A DNA stretch of 64,000 nt from Symsagittifera roscoffensis (GCF_963678635.1 NC_087065.1:20287623-20351622), one strand, 5' to 3'. Positions 1 to 12,486 are shown, numbered from the stretch's first letter. Notes: generated by a model not told the origin, from the letters alone. Made by a program: numbers and translations.

Positions 1-1960
1 AGTTGTCAAAGATGTTTGATTAAATAATTTTCACATAAGTTTTGTTTTTCAGTCTGAAACTACTATTTTGACAGAAACGCCGTTATTCTTATTTTGGAAG
101 TGTGAAAAACTTAAATAGCTTTTAAAATAGTTGATTCGTTGACTCAGAACAGACATCAATAGAAAAAACTAACCTGATGAAATGTTAAATTGAAAGTTTT
201 TATTTCTCGAACTGGAATAATTACTTTGTTAAAAACGCCGCTTTTGCTTTTGATGTACAGCTTGGCTTAACCGTCTAAAATTATTAATTTATTTGGATTT
301 TTTGATGAAAAATAGTTTGAATCCGAACCGACAATCTTGTTCTTTTAGCATTCGATGTCTCATAAAGGAACTTACTACGTGATGAATGATTTTAGAACTA
401 TGATTTTGGTATGTAAAAAGAATAGCAAAACCCAAAAACTGATATATGTGTGTATATAGGAGACATATGCGCGCTTAATTAGCAATGTCATAGAAAAATT
501 AAGGAATTGAAAACGCACCGGTGATATGCGCATTTGTAGCCGAAAGTTGGAACCCAACATATATTAGTTAGTTTGTTTTAGTTGGTCTTCAAAAGATTTT
601 GAACGATCATAATATTATAGCAATAATTATGTGTCAAAAATATTTGGTACGTTTTTCTCATAGTACAAATTGCCCAGGGTCAAATTTTCTTAGGTTGTGT
701 AAAAAAGATGAAATTAAATGTTTTTTAATAATGAGATTGCTCGTTGTTACATCCTCGTTATCCACAAAATTTTGATTTGCAGTGGTACAGGAACAACACT
801 CAAAATGTTTTTTTTTTGTTTTTGTGAACAATTTTAAACAAATTTAGAGACTGTCAGAAACCCTGGAACGACCCCTGTGGATTTTTTTAAATAAAACAAT
901 CTGGAAAGCAGAAGCAATTAGGCTCTTTTTCCAGACACCTAAAAAAAGATCTCGCTCAAAAATTTACGTGACCAGCGTCTTCCAAACTTTTGTAGGTGTT
1001 AATTGTTTATCACTTGCTAACATCTTGTTTCAATGCTAATTTAACGGTGGTTAATGTCTTTCTTGACGTGTGTGTCCTTAGATGAACAGCATTCAAGTTT
1101 AATGAAGCAAACATAATGAAATAATCGTATATCTAAATTTTTTTGAAGAAATTATTTTGACTTGAACGCTTTTGTCTCATAACGGACAACTGGCTTGCAA
1201 ACCTTTGTGTCTTGTATATCTTATGTTATTACGAGGCCAAACTGTGTACTTTGTAAAAAGTAAGTGCATTCCGCAAATTGAGTCAGCAAATTGCTATCAG
1301 AAATATGCGGAATTTTCTTGCAACTACGGAGTTCGGAACAACTCGCTATGATTGTTTGTTGCAGAATCCGCGAAAAAGCTAATGTGTCCACAAAATATAC
1401 GTTACAAGTTTTAGTTCGCTAAATCCACGAAAATTTCGAAAGTGGAATGCACCTAGTTTTTTACAGGTTTTTCTCTGGATTCCAGTGACCTACTGACACT
1501 AAATTGAGCGCCTATAAAGTGCACAATTTAGCTTCGTAATGGTGGTGCGGCTCTCTGTGAGTTTTGCCCGCTTTATGTGATCTTTTTGCTTGGTTTTGGA
1601 AACCTTCATTTCAACAAGGTGTACGCGAAAAAAAGGAATTTATAACAGTTGATCAAGCACAAATCTATTGGCTTAGTTATTTTTTGGTTTCATGATTCAT
1701 TCGAATTTTTTGTTCCGACCACTGAAAGTCAGGAGGAATTTGTCTCCGGTTTGTTCAAATTGCGCAAATAAAGCACGCTAACAGGTTTATAATAAGAAGA
1801 TTCATTTTTGTAGGCCGCGTTTTACTAAACTTAAGTGTTTTTTAAACAAATTAGCGCCTTATGCCAATCTTTCTAACATCAAAAGAGTTTTCTGCTAGAA
1901 AAACTGAAACAATTTTTCAATATTTTTTCGATTTCCATTCTTTTCAATTTTTTTGTGTTT
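1..1960. other. AT-rich stretch with no recognised gene
   Basis: Only short open frames interrupted by many stops are present, without convincing splice sites or protein-like composition. The base composition matches the introns further right. I see no RNA gene or known repeat here. It may be intergenic DNA or intron of a gene lying outside the window. Confidence 0.5.
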
Positions 1961-1964
1961 CTAT

Positions 1965-2250
1965 AGGTATTCACACATTTCGCCCCTCACACGTTTCGCC
2001 CCTCTCAAATCTAGTGGCGCACTTCGCCCCTCATAAATTACTGGCACATTTCGCTCATAAAATGTACATTAAGAAAGCGGCGTTAATTAACTGTGTAATA
2101 AGTTAGGGGCAAAACGTGCGAGGACGAAATGTGTGAAATTATAAGGGGCGAAATGTGTGAGGGGCGAAATGTGCCACTAGATTTAAGAGGGGCGAAATAT
2201 GTGTGGGGTGAAATATGTGTGGGGCGAAACGTGGGACATTCGTTTTTATA
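1965..2250. repeat. Fold-back minisatellite built on a GGGGCGAAATGTG unit
   Basis: The left arm (about 1,968-2,060) carries repeated CACATTTCGCCCC units. The right arm (about 2,105-2,245) carries their reverse complement, GGGGCGAAATGTG, four to six times with small changes. The arms also share ATCTAGTGGC and its complement GCCACTAGAT, so the whole stretch can fold into a long imperfect hairpin around 2,060-2,105. It resembles a non-autonomous fold-back element or an expanded inverted minisatellite. No clear target-site duplication was identified. The open frames across it are only the repeat read as protein. Confidence 0.7.
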
Positions 2251-2259
2251 CACCACGGA

Positions 2260-3248
2260 CAACCCAAAACACACTTTCAGTTCATTGTTGTTGTCTGAAT
2301 TTTCTGTGCTACTTGCACAGTGAACAGGATATCCCTGTTGCAATTTCATTGCTGCAATTTGGCCGAAATTATTCATCTAGAAGTAACGTTTTTCGTTCTG
2401 ATAATTGGTTATCTCTAAATAATCAATGTTCGGTGATATATTACAATAGCTGAATGGTTGCTTGTTGTACTTCGAAGCCTAATTATAATTTATTTGAAAG
2501 CCAAATTTTTTGGCGAAAGAAGTGAAAAACTTGAATTTTGAAAAACATCTCCTCTGACAGAGTGATTTATTAACAAAAACTATTTTAGTAGCATGTACAT
2601 TTGAGTGAAAGCGAAATGACTATATTATGCATGTATTAATTTTCATACTTAATACATGCACTATAATCAAAATTATCAGCTATTGTAACATGTCATCAAA
2701 ATTTCTTGAATTATTTTTTTGTTCTAAAGCAAATGGAAACGCAAATGGCTTTTTCCTCAATTTTTAACAGAAAATAAAGATCTCCGAAAAAAGACATTAA
2801 TTTTTTCTTCAAGCAGGGTTGTGCCTCGAGTGATATTATATTTGACGTGATTTTCGTCTGTTTCAGTTTGTCGAAACTAGCTTTTCTCTAAAACCGGTAA
2901 TTTTTGTTTGAATTGCCCCTTTCGTTTGTTTGAATTCTTTCCTTTAGCTTTAAAATGTTTGATTGTTTTTTTTTCCTTTTTTTAGCTTTGAAACTTTGTG
3001 CGAAATCTGCATCGGATCATTGCCGTTTGCTGCGAGGTTTCGAGGTAGATAATTTCAGTTGACATTTTCTAGTGTTGTTGGAATTAAAAAACAAAGATTC
3101 GGACAAAAATACGTATTCACAACCAAAAATTTATGAATCAAAAGTTCATTATTGAGATTAAATTACCAGTGAAATTTATCTAAGTGTTCAATTGTTCCAC
3201 TTATACACAACTACATAATGCATACTAAAAGAATTGTTAATTGGCTGT
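2260..3248. other. Spacer downstream of the TMEM86-like gene
   Basis: No gene is seen. It contains, inverted, a short motif (about 2,306-2,323, GTGCTACTTGCACAG) that recurs at about 7,208 and 14,069 in the opposite orientation. The part nearest 3,248 should include the 3' untranslated region of the minus-strand TMEM86-like gene. Confidence 0.4.
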
Positions 3249-3766
3249 CTAATGTGACTTGGTGTCCAAATCGACCATCAAAGTCTGACCTTCCGCCCAA
3301 GCAATAGCACCTTGAGCAGCGTAGTATAAAACCATGATAGGCACCCAAGCCAGGGGAATTGTGTATGCGAACAGATTTAGTGCTATTATATTGTCTGAAA
3401 CCACAAATGCCAGCAGTCCGGATGCTCTGACGTTAAAAGGACACATCAACTGCTTAGAGTTTCTTGAAGAGTCTTGAATGTCAAGCGACCTCCAGAGTGT
3501 AGTATACAGGAGAGCGCTGTATAAATTGACGCCCACAATTGAAATTATAAGTTTGACGCCTTGAATTTTGCCGACATAGAAGAACTCAAAAGCGAACATT
3601 GACAAGGCCATGAATATTGAAGTGGAGTAAAGAAGCATCCCAGTTCGCCTATTGGTATGTGCAAATCCAAATGCTTTGATGTAGAACAAGTGGGCAATGC
3701 CGAAGGTCAACATGCCGAGGGGGAGTCCTCCTTCGTCGCAGTACACCATAGCAGCGTCTCCAATTG
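3249..3766 (-). CDS. TMEM86: TMEM86-like lysoplasmalogenase, exon 2 (C-terminal, last coding exon)
   Basis: This exon gives residues 85-256 of a modelled 256 aa protein, close to the 240 aa typical of animal TMEM86A/B. The family (YhhN/TMEM86) are multi-pass membrane enzymes that hydrolyse the vinyl-ether bond of lysoplasmalogens. The exon begins after a good acceptor (TTTTCGTTTCAG, AG at 3,768-3,767). Its first two bases complete the codon split by exon 1, giving the family's G-D motif (Gly87-Asp88). Other family landmarks are the His at about 110 in a hydrophobic segment, the Ser-Asp pair near 208-209 followed by an IALN stretch, and the YYAAQ segment in the last helix. About six hydrophobic segments are visible. 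The stop codon is at 3,249-3,251. No frameshift or nonsense codon is seen. The family call rests on recognised motifs, not on a search. Confidence 0.88.
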
Positions 3767-4465
3767 CTGAAACGAAAACTATCCCGGATTATGTTTGGTA
3801 ACCCTCAGAAAAAGAGCCCAAGCTTGGGGGTTATAATGAATGACCGTGCATGTTTGCATGGTTGTACGATTTTTTTTTATTTGAGTCAATTTTTAAACCC
3901 TTGGACCCAGCGATTCTTCGAACATAAAACAAAAACAAAAAAGGAAAGAGATTTAAAAGTTGCAGGTTTTATTGTAGATGTATTTTTTCAAGTTTTTATC
4001 CCTTCCTGCTCTCTGATATGGAACAGATTTTGAATCAAGTTTGCAGCTTAATTGTTCTGAGTTTTTGTTTAACTTCATCGAACATAGCGGATGTGAAAAA
4101 AAACTGATTTTAAGTTTTGGGGTCTTCACATGGAAAAATAGATTGCATCAAAAATTTTATCTTCGCAGCCAATTTATGTCTTCAAAGCTAAAGCAACTAT
4201 CTACGAAAAATTCGGCATCAATGCAAAAACAGTAAACTATGATTTTTTCCATTTGTCGAGAGCAACCGAATTGAAGTTCTTAGTTGTTTGACTAACAAAA
4301 AACTACTTTTTTAATCAAATAGAGAGATACGCAAACTGAAAAGAACTCAAACTTTTTCTCTGGTGGAGAAAAATTCAATCCGCTCGCAGCAAAAACTTTT
4401 TCCAACGCCAAACAAGGATAGCAAGGATTGTTTCGACAATGTTCAAAAAATTACATAAAAGGTTT

Positions 4466-5060
4466 TTTCTTCAGTTTAGTGTCGTTTTAGTGTGTGGTGT
4501 GAAGAGAGAACTATAAAAACGCGTATTTTTGTCAACGCATTAAAAAATTGAAAAAAAGACAAGATGGACAACATTTGCTGACAAAAAAAGAACGACAAAC
4601 AATGAATTAAATAAAAATGTTAAAACTTTTATATTTTTTCCATTAAAATTCTAAAATGTTTTTAATAATTTTTTTTGCCACAAAAGCGCTAAAGGAAGCT
4701 TCCAAGAAGCTTCTTTTTAGTGAAATTAAGTTTTTAGCCTACTTTTTGTATAACGAACGTTACTCGAACTGATTTTTCTTGACATTGGGCCTTTGTTAAA
4801 AAACTTTTTATTTAGATTCGAATCACGACTGAAAGGGTTTTATTATGATATATTATGATAACTATTATGATGATTTTTTGTGGTACCTGATTTTGCAAAA
4901 AAAAACAAAAAACACCCGAATACAAAGATCTTTCTATTATCATAGCTCGGGAAAAAAATTTTGTTCCGACTTCAAAAAATTATGGAAAATTTGTGCTACA
5001 TGTGGTTTATTGCAAAGAAAATTCAATTATCAAAATAAGCGATTTCCTGTGCAAACGTAG
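4466..5060. repeat. Dispersed repeat, copy 1 (partner at 7,290-7,885)
   Basis: Shared landmarks in the same order in both copies include a GTGGTGT block followed by a GAGAGA/TAGAGAG stretch, a TTTTTAGCCTA segment, TAACGAACGTTACT, and CACGACTGAAAGGG. They are separated by AT-rich sequence of similar length. The copies are diverged, so the duplication is old. The short open frames inside are not protein-like. Confidence 0.55.
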
Positions 5061-7289
5061 CCAACAGGTAGTTGGAAAAAAGTCAATGAACATGAGTAAA
5101 CAAAAAATAACTGATTTGTTTTTTCGAAAAACCTTCAAATTTCAAATTTTATAGAAAAACTATATGCCCCTGAAGCTCTTTGAATTGTTAGAATGACTTT
5201 TGATTAGCCTTTTTTGATAAATTTAACCCCTTTTACAGAAACTGGATCAATAAAAAAAGTTAAAATTGTTTCGCTTGATATCTGAAAATTAAATTCGCAT
5301 TTCGAAAACAATGACCATCACATTTTTGCTGTTTGATAGTGGAGTTTACCTTTCTAATAACAATATTAACAAAAACAAGGAACTGAATTTAAAAAGAAAT
5401 CAAAAGTTGAACCGCGAAAGATTAAATTTGAGCCTAAATATAGTTTAAGATTTTAACTGAAAAAAAAATTTAAAAAATCATCTATGTTCGTCGACTCTTA
5501 ATCAGTTTGAATTGAAGTATAAGGATACATTGAGCTCAGTAAACGTTTTCGATAAAACCTATTGTCTAAAGTTTGAGGAAAAAGTTATAAACTATTTTTC
5601 GAACACTCGATTGTTTTTCTGAAACTACTGTTTGCAATGATGAACTTTTTCGTTATATTTCGGACTACTTACCTAGCAATTTTCTGCTCTTCTAGCATTT
5701 TGGCTGCAATGGGACAATCCATCATGCAAATCAAAAGCTGATTTAGGCGTACGGAAGCCACTGTTTTGTCAAAATTTTCCAAAACTGCATTGGATCAATT
5801 TCTCAATTTTGTAAAATTTTGACTGCGGCACAGAGCATTTGGCGTGTTTCATGTGGAGCTCATAAACCGCATTTAGTCGAGCCAAGATTGAACAAATTTT
5901 TAATTTTTTGGCAATTAAATGGCCAATTACTATTCGGCTCTCTCCCGTAAACGCGTGAACAAGAGTAGAGTGTACAAATGCGTACTTATAATTAAATGAA
6001 CATTGGCATCTTCAAGCAATAGTAGATCAAGCAAGGCTTTGCATCTATGAGGGTAATCTTTGAATGTTCCGACTTCCGTATTATTTAATTTATCGGAAAC
6101 CGTTTTTGATTTAATTTCAAAAACTTTGAATTTTACTTTTTGAAAGCTCATTTTTTGGTTGTAATTTTCCTTCACTCACTAGTTCAATTATGAAAAGATA
6201 TTGTTTTTCACCAGCAACGAAACCAGTTAGCTTTCTATCATTTATCGTCATTGATTTCTAAGCCTGATTAATAACCCGCCCGTGCTACGCGTTAAGGCAA
6301 ATATAGCATGGTTGAAGTAGCCTAATTATCCAAAATAGGCCATCTTTAAACCCATTCAACTACAAAAATGAACAAATCTTCAAAAATTTTGTTAAATAAT
6401 GTTTTAATGAGGCCAGAGTTTTAATGCATTTTAGATAATCGGAAGATTTAAAATTTAGTTTAAGAAAAAATATTTAAAATGACTTTTGATGATCTAAACT
6501 ATAACAAAACACGGCAGTGTGAGCAAGTAACTAACTACCAAAAGTTCATATGTATTAAGACAGAGGCGAAGCGGAGCTTTGAATCAATTGCGATGCCACA
6601 AAAATAGCATTGCTAGCTAGCAGATAAGAAAAAAAGAAAAGCCACCAAGTCCAAAGAAAAAGGGAAAATTATTCAAAGTTACCACAACTAAAAAAATCTT
6701 TTTGTCTGGAATCATATTCTATTTGCAAAAACACGTCAAAAAACATTTTTTGAGTAAAAAACAGTCATAAAAACTTTTATTCTAATCTGAGATTTTTTAA
6801 ACTTTTTGTGCAATGCGAAGGAATTATTTTTCCCTCGAATAACCCAAATTAAGCTTAGTAATTTAAATCTTAAGCAGAAGATAAAAAATTTTTTTTTTTA
6901 AATGTACGAAGTCAAGTCTAGTAGAATTACAAATTGCAGGAGTAAATGAAAACTTAAAAAACAGCTCTAATGAAAACTTCAAACGGCAAAAACTCTAAAA
7001 TATGGCAGCGAAGCAATCAAAATAGCAATCGACCTTTGTGAGTTCTTTACAAATAAAAAGATGTAGAAAAAGTTTAACTTAATTACATTTATATTAAAAA
7101 TTGGCACTTCATGTTTCAAAACCTATATATGATGATAAAGTATCGATTATCAAACATTTTTGGCAAGCAGCAAAATTTATAGAGAACTGCAGTCCCAAAA
7201 ATTAACAGTCGGTCGCTGTGCAAGTAGCACAGAATATTCCGTCATTGATTAATTACTTAAAAAAAAAACATTTTTCTTCAAATTATTGC

Positions 7290-7885
7290 TGTTTCTTATA
7301 CGTGGTGTCATTAGAGAGCTACAAATACGCCTAAAAATTAGTAATGTGGGCATATTCGACAACAATTGTCTACGAAAACCATATGAGTAACAAACAACAA
7401 AAATAGAAAAAATTCAAAAACAACTTTTTGAAAATTTATCTAATTTTTTGCAGACAATTTTTAACAAAAATTTTATTGTCAAGGAAACACAAAAAAATCT
7501 TCCAAAATTTTTCGTTAGTAAAGTTTTTAGCCTAATCTTTATCTAACGAACGTTACTGAAACCATTTTTTTTGACAGCGGAACCAGTTTTTGAAAAGGTT
7601 ATTGTCGTTGGAAGCACGACTGAAAGGGCTGAAAAAAAAGATATACCAGTTGACCCAGTCCGATAATTAATTATTACATGATTTACATGATTTTGCATGG
7701 AAAACTTGATTTTGCGTAGAAAACAAGAAAAAAGACAAAAACAAATTCAGATTTAGAAAAAAAAATAACACAATTTCAAGGGTCAAAACAAAAAATTTTA
7801 ATTGACAATTTGAGAGTCTATACAAATTTCTGCTCAAGTCTCCCTTTGTGAAGTGCAAAACAGCAAAACAAAAAAAATTGATCAT
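7290..7885. repeat. Dispersed repeat, copy 2 (partner at 4,466-5,060)
   Basis: This holds the same ordered landmarks as the copy at 4,466, including the near-exact TAACGAACGTTACT core at about 7,541 and CACGACTGAAAGGG at about 7,614. The orientation is the same. It is followed directly by another repeated block (7,795-7,990). Confidence 0.55.
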
Positions 7886-7990
7886 TTTCCCGCTCGTTTC
7901 TGCGTACCTTCCATTCTGTTCTTTTCCATTACTTTATGATAGCCTTAAATAAATTTTTAAAAGCTGAAATTCGAATGTCGGGGATAGGAA
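7795..7990. repeat. Repeat block, copy 1 (partner at 8,325-8,495)
   Basis: Both copies contain GCTCAAGT(A)TCTC followed by TTTRTGAAGTGC. They then share TTTTTCCATT, a TGACAGCC/TGATAGCC plus TWAAATAAATTTT block, and AATTCRAWTGTCGRGG. They lie about 520 bp apart in direct orientation. Confidence 0.55.
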
Positions 7991-8324
7991 AAAAGCCAGT
8001 CGTTCAAAAAAATGTCAATCAAGTTTTAATTATCTGATTAAACTTTGGATCAAAGCAAGAATTTCTAAGAAGTTAGTAGCTTAGGTTTTCTTTCTAAACT
8101 TTTAAAGAAATGTTTCAAAGAATGATAAACTAAGAAAAACAGAATGGAAAAAATTGTTCCAAAGAATCTAAATTTTGTAAATTTTTTTGAGCAATAATCT
8201 AATAATTCTTTTTTCGAAAATTTGTTTCAGTCCTAATCTAACCAAAAAAGAAAAAATTAAAACACACGTGAATACAATGTTTATCCCCATTTTCAATGGT
8301 CGGAATAAAAGTTTTTACTCGACA

Positions 8325-8495
8325 AACTGTAAATCTACACAAAATTTTGCTCAAGTATCTCTTTATGAAGTGCGAAACAAAAAAAATGATTAGATTTTTT
8401 ATGTTTTTCCATTCACCTTTCCGTTTTTTCCATTACAATGTGACAGCCTGAAATAAATTTTAAAATTTGAAATTCAATTGTCGAGGGAAAGGTAG
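8325..8495. repeat. Repeat block, copy 2 (partner at 7,795-7,990)
   Basis: This is a direct-orientation relative of the block at 7,795 with the same ordered short motifs. It ends just before the tRNA-derived SINE at 8,517. Confidence 0.5.
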
Positions 8496-8516
8496 AAATA
8501 ATCTTTTTAAGGCCAT

Positions 8517-8745
8517 TCATCCGCGAAGAAAAGGACCATCATGCAAGCTGTGCAGCTCATCACAATGAACCGCTGTTGTGCCCCTGCCTAAGAATTGCAT
8601 GCAATTTTTTTGGTTATTTTTCTGGGCTGGGTATTGTTGCCTCACCCTCAAGCAACGAGCACCGATCATGGTGGGCCTTGAACATCCGATCTTTTGATTG
8701 AAAGGGGGACTTAACCACTTCACCACCGCTCCCCGAGCCAAGTTT
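8517..8745 (-). repeat. tRNA-derived SINE
   Basis: On the minus strand an A-box-like TGGTGAAGTGG (about 8,725-8,715) is followed about 40 bases later by a B-box-like GTTCAAGGCCC (about 8,683-8,673). This is the spacing of an internal RNA polymerase III promoter. A roughly 150 bp non-tRNA body follows. The head does not fold as a complete tRNA, so I call it a SINE and not a tRNA gene. Confidence 0.6.
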
Positions 8746-9504
8746 TCAATAAAATTTAAATCAACTTCTATAATTATGTGATTTACTTTTGGAGCAAAGC
8801 AAGAACTTCCTCCTAAATTTATATAAAACATAGGCAGTATTAGTAGCTTGATTACAAATATTAAATACACGTAGCTTTGGCAAGCAAAAATCAAGCGCCG
8901 CAGATCATACTAGCGGATTGCTTGGCTCGTTTAGTAGAAACTGGGGTTCTTTTCCACTTTAACTCCATTCCTCAACATTTGAAAACAAACTTTGGCTTTT
9001 TCTTTTCCTCCTACCTTGCACAAGCACCAATTTTATGCCTAATTAGGGTCACTTTTCATAATACTCGGACAACTAGAACAATCATTTGATATCTGGGCTC
9101 TTTTTTCATTCCCCCTCCCACCTCAAATGAGCATCAATTTTATGGTCTAACGAGTGATTTTACAAGGTTAATTATGAAGACCAAATATGTTTGCCATGGC
9201 CTAATTTATTCGCATGTCAATTTTCACGACAATCGGACAATGCGAACATAATTTTTATTATAAAAATTGCAGGTGGGGGGGGGGAAGAAAAAAGAGCCGA
9301 TATCAGAAGTTTCCAAGTGTAGAGGTGGGAGGAAAAAGAGCCTTTATTAAAACAAGACTGCTCGTATCAGGGCAAAGCATTTGAAGCATTGAATATTTTG
9401 ACTGCTCTTTAAGGCTTATGGAGCCGTAATAACATTTAAAATTAAATGTAAGAAAAAACAAATGAAAAAATTTTTTTTTTCAAAAATTTGAAATTTTTTA
9501 TGAA

Positions 9505-9900
9505 GCTCATCCCCCCACAAGCCATATAAAGTACAAATGGATAGATTTCGCTTCTTGTAACAAATCAATTATGGCAAATACGCTTCTTTCAACCAATTTG
9601 GAACGATTTTAAGACGGATTAACTCTCCGCTTACGCGTTAATAGCGCGAAATATATCGCGAGTTAATTGTCCCAAATTGGCCAAAATGGCAACAATTAAA
9701 CCCCCATAACCTTACGAAAAATGATCACAGGTGAAATATCTTTTCAAATTTGAGCTCAGGACAACAATAGTTTTCGAATGATATAAACAAAATTCTGTCA
9801 AAAATGGCTAGTTAAGAAGTCGAAATTTGTCTGAAGAAAAAAAAACCCACCCCGAGAACAAATATTCCGTCACTTTCGTATCGAAAGTCGGAACAAAAAA
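9505..9900. repeat. ~390 bp repeat, copy 1 (partner at 10,790-11,185)
   Basis: The two copies match at most positions. Shared runs include CCATATAAAGTACAAA, GATTAACTCTCCGC, TTACGCGTTAATAGCGCG, TTGTCCCAAATTGGCC, and TTCCGTCACTTTCGTATC near the end. They are about 1.28 kb apart in direct orientation. A third, shorter and more diverged piece lies at about 6,270-6,400. This looks like a MITE-like family or a segmental duplication. Confidence 0.75.
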
Positions 9901-10789
9901 AACTATTTAAATATTTTTATAATGCGATGAAACTTGGCATGGTGAACAAGCGGCTCTTTTTCAGTCCCCCACATCGTAGAATTGTTAAATGGTAAAATTG
10001 ACTTAAATTTGATCGTTCAGTAATTTACGCGTAAAAAGTTTGTGAAACTTCGTTCACTTGTTTTTATTTCAGTTTAGAACATCAATGGTCATTTTACTTA
10101 AATGGAATTTCAGCTCTTTATAGATTTACCGCCCTTTGGTTAAAATTACAATCAAAAGTTGTTCAAAATGCGCATGCCGCAATTTACATGCAAAGTTGTA
10201 AGAACTTGCCATATGTTCAAGTTTTATTGCAATTATTAACATGGAAAGTCATTTTCAAACCGTTTTCATGAAACCTATTTCAGAAAAAAATAAAGTTATC
10301 TACTGTGAAGAGATTTGTTCTTCATACTGCGCATCGTAATATCACCCTTATGAAATCTGGGTTGGAGGGTAAGAGAAAAAGGGAAATTTGGGCTCTTTTT
10401 CCTTTTCCCCCCACCTGCAAATTTTTATATTTGAAGTTACTGTTTCACTTTGTCCGATTGTGATAAAGTCCTGAATGTTCCGACTGCCTTTTAGGGTTTA
10501 TGGAGCAGTAATAACATTAAAAAATTAAATGTAATAAAAAAAGGAAAATTTGAAAATTTTATTGAAAATCATGGCTCTTTTCCAGTTTCCCCCCACCTTT
10601 CAAAATACCGAGTTTTATGTTTGTTTTACGTGTTATTACGGCTAAATGCGTGATGTTACGCTGTAAAGTATGAAGAACAAATCTGTTCACAGTTGTCGAT
10701 TTGTTCACCACGCCAAATTTCATTTCATTATGACAACGTTAAATAAGCTTTTCAAAGTTGAATTTGAAAGGGGGGTAACTGGAAAAGAG

Positions 10790-11185
10790 CCAAAATCATC
10801 CCCCACACACCATATAAAGTACAAAAGGATAGATTTCGCTCCTTGTAACAAACCAATTATGGCAAATAAGCTTCTTTTAACCAATTTGAAACGATTTCTA
10901 AGACGGATTAACTCTCCGCTTACGCGTTAATAGCGCGAAATATCGCGCATTAATTGTCCCAAATTGGCCAAAATGGCAATCTTTAAACCCCCACAACTTT
11001 ACAAAAAATGATCACAGGTGAGATATCTTTTCAAATTTGAGCTCAAGACAACAATACCTTGTGAGTGACGTAAAAAATTCCGTCAAAAATGGCTAGTTAA
11101 AAAGTCGAAATTTGTCTGAAGAAAAAAAAACCTACCCCGATCACAAATATTCCGTCACTTTCGTATCGAAAGTCGGGCTCTTTTT
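10790..11185. repeat. ~390 bp repeat, copy 2 (partner at 9,505-9,900)
   Basis: This is a close direct copy of the block at 9,505, with the TACGCGTTAATAGCGCG core near 10,921. It ends in a short palindrome around 11,175-11,207 made of GGCTCTTTTTCC and its complement. Confidence 0.75.
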
Positions 11186-11244
11186 CCTGGGAAAAAGAAA
11201 AAGAGCCAAATTCGGAAAAATAAAAAGCGACCGCCTCTTCTCAA

Positions 11245-11420
11245 TTCCGGGTGCCAAATTTTACCAAAGGGTCCCTCTTTTGATATAATTTTACGACATC
11301 CATTTTTGGCAGACCAACCTCAAAGTTTTTCAAAAAGCGTTTTTGGCGCCAAGATAACTAACTTTGAGGGAGAGCGCGCGCCAAAAAAAACGCATTTTCC
11401 TGTCAAAATTTTCCACCAAA
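11245..11420 (+). repeat. Dispersed repeat containing CCAAAGGGTCCC ... GGCGCCAA
   Basis: An inverted relative lies at about 16,365-16,515. Both contain, in order, GGGTGCC, CCAAAGGGTCCC, ATCCATTTTTGGC, TTGGCGCCAA and AACTTTGA. There are no coding features. Confidence 0.55.
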
Positions 11421-12486
11421 AAGTGCCCAAAAACGATGTTTTTTGGCCTGTTTTTTGAAAAATTTGCCTTCGGCGCAGAAAATTTTTTCACAAAATAGAA
11501 TCCTTTTAGTAATTTTGGAGAGCTCGGAAAATCAAATTGGGGCCCTTTTTCCTAATTAGTCTGCATGTCAATTTTCATGACAATTCAACAAGGTGAACAG
11601 TAATTTAAAATATAAAAATTTGCAGGTGGGGGAAAAGGAAAAAGAGCCCAAATTGGTCGACCTAAAAAAAAAGTCCGCAAATTTTTTAAAATTTTTTCGA
11701 AAAACCGCCCCCACCACTGTGCACAGCAACATACACTAACATATTATTAGCATATTGATTATTTATATATAACTGGTAATTCTATGCAGCGCTTAGTTGA
11801 TTAATAACAAAACATGGATGCTCTTTTGTGTTTAAACGAACTTTTGAATGAAAGCACATCGATTGTTTTGAAGTCAATTAAATATGTACAAAATATGGGG
11901 CTTTTTTTTGCTACTAGACTGGGGGTTATAATGGGAAATAATCGGCAAAAACAGCTATTTTGCGGTTGCTACAACTTGTTTTACAACAGGTTTAGATTTC
12001 GAGGAGTAACATTTCGACTTCGGCTGGTGGACCATTGTTCTGTTTTATCAGCTAAATTTCTCGTTTTTTACAGTATGTCATTTATCAAGACTAAATGAGC
12101 GTAAAATGAAGCAAATCGTGTGTGCCAAATTTCATGTACATGTAAAATGAAATCGATGTCGAAGGTGGAACGGAACGTTAGATGAAGAGTCAAAGAAGAA
12201 GAGTCAAAAACAAGAAGAAGAGTCAATCAGCCCCACGCACCCCTACCCCCAGCAATAAAACAAATTAGTGCGTATTTGTCGATTCTATATTTATCGTTCT
12301 TAAGTACGATGGAGGAAAACGGGGGTCTAAGTTAGTCACATTTTGTTACAATTCAATGAAATTTAGTACCGTGAAAAATCATTCTAAAAGCATTTGTTTT
12401 TAAACTTAAATCGTGATTTCGTTATTTCCTTCAAAAACTCGATTGGTCAACCACGAAACCCTTTGTAATTGGGACTTGCAGCATAC

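Larger units (their letters stand above)
9085..11660. repeat. Cluster of inverted repeats ending in GGCTCTTTTTCC
   Basis: The motif GGCTCTTTTTCC with an adjacent C-rich run (CCCCCACCTGCAAATTTTTA), or its complement, occurs near 9,095, 9,265-9,300, 9,950, 10,386, 10,573, 10,765, 11,177, 11,200, 11,538 and 11,625. Facing pairs enclose stretches of 100-350 bp that themselves resemble one another (for example 9,205-9,300, and 11,555-11,655 against 10,385-10,470 inverted). This is consistent with a nested family of small MITE-like elements whose ends carry this motif. Confidence 0.55.
3767..12486 (-). other. 8.7 kb intron of the TMEM86-like gene, filled with repeats
   Basis: The intron runs from donor GTATGC at 12,486 to acceptor TTTCAG at 3,767. 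It consists of recognisable internal duplications and SINE-like or MITE-like repeats listed separately, plus AT-rich filler. Two possible cryptic exons on the minus strand were noted (near 5,695-5,725 and 5,985-6,070), but they do not fit the reading frame of the gene. Confidence 0.75.

Noticed and set aside
2083..2453. Short ORFs over the fold-back minisatellite
   Set aside because: They translate the repeat unit in both directions and are not genes.
5695..6070. Possible minus-strand exons (a 31 nt piece at 5,695-5,725 with a TTGCAG acceptor and GTAAGT donor, and one at about 5,985-6,070)
   Set aside because: Inserting them shifts the frame of the TMEM86-like gene and no other gene model could be built around them; kept only as a note.
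8640..8745. Functional tRNA gene
   Set aside because: A- and B-box-like sequences are present, but no complete cloverleaf or acceptor stem; better explained as a SINE head. The same applies to 15,570-15,930, 18,220-18,305, 18,750-18,830 and 21,725-21,810.
12431..12486. Extension of TMEM86 exon 1 to the stop at 12,431
   Set aside because: The donor at 12,486 restores the family's G-D motif in exon 2; read-through gives an unrelated short tail.
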